64,000 bases of DNA from Portulaca oleracea. Taxonomy: Eukaryota > Streptophyta > Magnoliopsida > Caryophyllales > Portulacaceae. The stretch spans positions 32,061,317 through 32,125,316 of the forward strand of contig CM055876.1 of NCBI GenBank assembly GCA_029582165.1, written 5' to 3'. The notes under the pieces were generated by a model. The model was not told the DNA's origin and did not search any database. It was given only the letters and a program-made list of their open reading frames with translations. The position numbers and the translations under genes were made by a program. Below are positions 63,180 to 64,000 of the stretch, piece by piece (the stretch's first letter is position 1; every line of letters begins with the position of its first letter).

Positions 63180-64000
63180 TGTAGAACCCCTCTTGAGTAC
63201 AGAGAAAAGGACATTCACTTGCTGTGCCCCAAGGCCATTCATGCCAAACCTTCTAAAGGACATTTGCACAGCACGAGAAGCTTTTGAGGTGAAAGACAAA
63301 CAGAAACCAGAAACCAAATCAGGGAAGTCCTCTAATTGAGCAAGAATCCTGCCTTCCTATTTTATCCTACAATCAAATCAACTAACTGTACAATCTGTTT
63401 TTGCAGGAAATAATCGTGAAGGTTTTTGGAAGAAATTCAAAGAAGGATCCACTGGAAAAGGAAGGAAAATCTCGAAGCAGCCAGCAAGGAAATCAAAGCA
63501 GAAAAACAATCCTTCCCTCAACGGATACAAGATGAAGAGAAGCAGCATAAATAGACACAATTCAAGACAGAAGAAACCAACGATTCCACGGAAGAAATCG
63601 GGTGTTCAAAATAGAAATAGAGTTTTCTGTTTTGGTGTTTTTGTGAGATCTGGTGTTGCGAGAAGTGTGAGTGAAATCAATCCTTCACGGATCTAGGATT
63701 GATTGTTGCTTGTGTAGTCGATTCCTAGACGGAATTAGGGTCGACTGAATTTTGGCACCAAAGATTGAATTTGGTGTGTGTTGTTTTCAGAAAATAAGAA
63801 GCGTCCTTGTAAGGCGCTTGGTTCTTTGTAAAACCTAAGGACATTCATCCTAGGTTCATCAAGATCTGTTCATAATAAAGGAAGTTATTCAATTCATATA
63901 TTTAATCCTTTATCTATTCTGTCTCTACTTTCTGCTAAGGAAATTCTTAATTGATTACAACTGAGAACCTAACGTCCTTCATTGAGTTGTGAATTGTGCA
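63180..64000 (+). mobile_element. Probable LTR running off the right window edge
   Basis: Starts TGTAGAACCCC after AT-rich DNA and reaches AATTGTGCA at the last base. It contains a TATA-like CATAAATA at 63546 and a polyadenylation-like AATAAA at 63874, in the order expected of U3-R-U5. No primer-binding site is visible because the window ends, and no partner LTR is present, so this remains a candidate. The short open frames in it have no recognised domain. Confidence 0.4.

Overview
This is nuclear DNA from a plant, most likely a core eudicot. The evidence is spliced genes with GT-AG introns, AT-rich intergenic DNA crowded with transposons, and plant-type proteins: a Dof factor, a ZIP transporter, a plant PANK-DUF89 fusion and a mitochondrial ISU scaffold. 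The species cannot be fixed from the sequence. A long-LTR family carrying tandem repeats and many Stowaway-like MITEs suggest a genome rich in repeats.

I support four intact genes. (1) A mitochondrial ISU/IscU iron-sulfur scaffold, + strand, 3 exons, 14418-18053, 169 aa. (2) A bifunctional pantothenate kinase / 4'-phosphopantetheine phosphatase (PANK2 type), + strand, 22 exons, 20385-30704, 902 aa. (3) A Dof transcription factor of the DOF5.6/HCA2 type, - strand, 2 exons, 34783-36584, 372 aa. (4) A ZIP zinc/iron transporter, + strand, 3 exons, 61087-62640, 355 aa, with a perfect zinc-deficiency response element in its promoter. A tRNA-Pro(UGG)-like gene with a damaged acceptor stem follows PANK2. 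There is no operon logic: these are independent housekeeping or regulatory loci in a repeat matrix.

Layout. 1-9300: a foldback element, a palindromic MITE, a MITE split by a 3.6-kb solo-LTR-like element, a non-autonomous element with inverted ends, and a Cassandra TRIM whose LTR holds 5S rRNA-like sequence. 9303-13325: a gag/pol-less LTR element whose 5' LTR was invaded by a second, young, 2.06-kb LTR element carrying fragments of at least three host genes (AGC kinase, a CDI-like glycosyltransferase and an FHA protein). 13.6-31.6 kb: ISU1, PANK2 and the tRNA-like gene. 31.9-44.3 kb: the Dof gene surrounded by many MITEs, some nested. 44.7-48 kb: a tandem duplication, a Helitron-like 3' end and a MULE-like element with a 9-bp target duplication. 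48.3-53 kb: exon-like relics including an ankyrin exon. 53-56.3 kb: a second long solo-LTR-like element. 56.3-60.3 kb: microsatellites, a CACTA-like mini element and a chimeric Cassandra remnant. 60.8-62.6 kb: the ZIP gene. 63.2-64 kb: a probable LTR running off the window.

The most unusual objects are the gene-fragment-carrying mini LTR element at 9994-12054, the Cassandra/long-LTR chimera at 59.84-60.33 kb, and the ZDRE-bearing ZIP promoter. Exon borders were set by hand from splice sites and reading frame. All family names come from recognising motifs, not from a database search.
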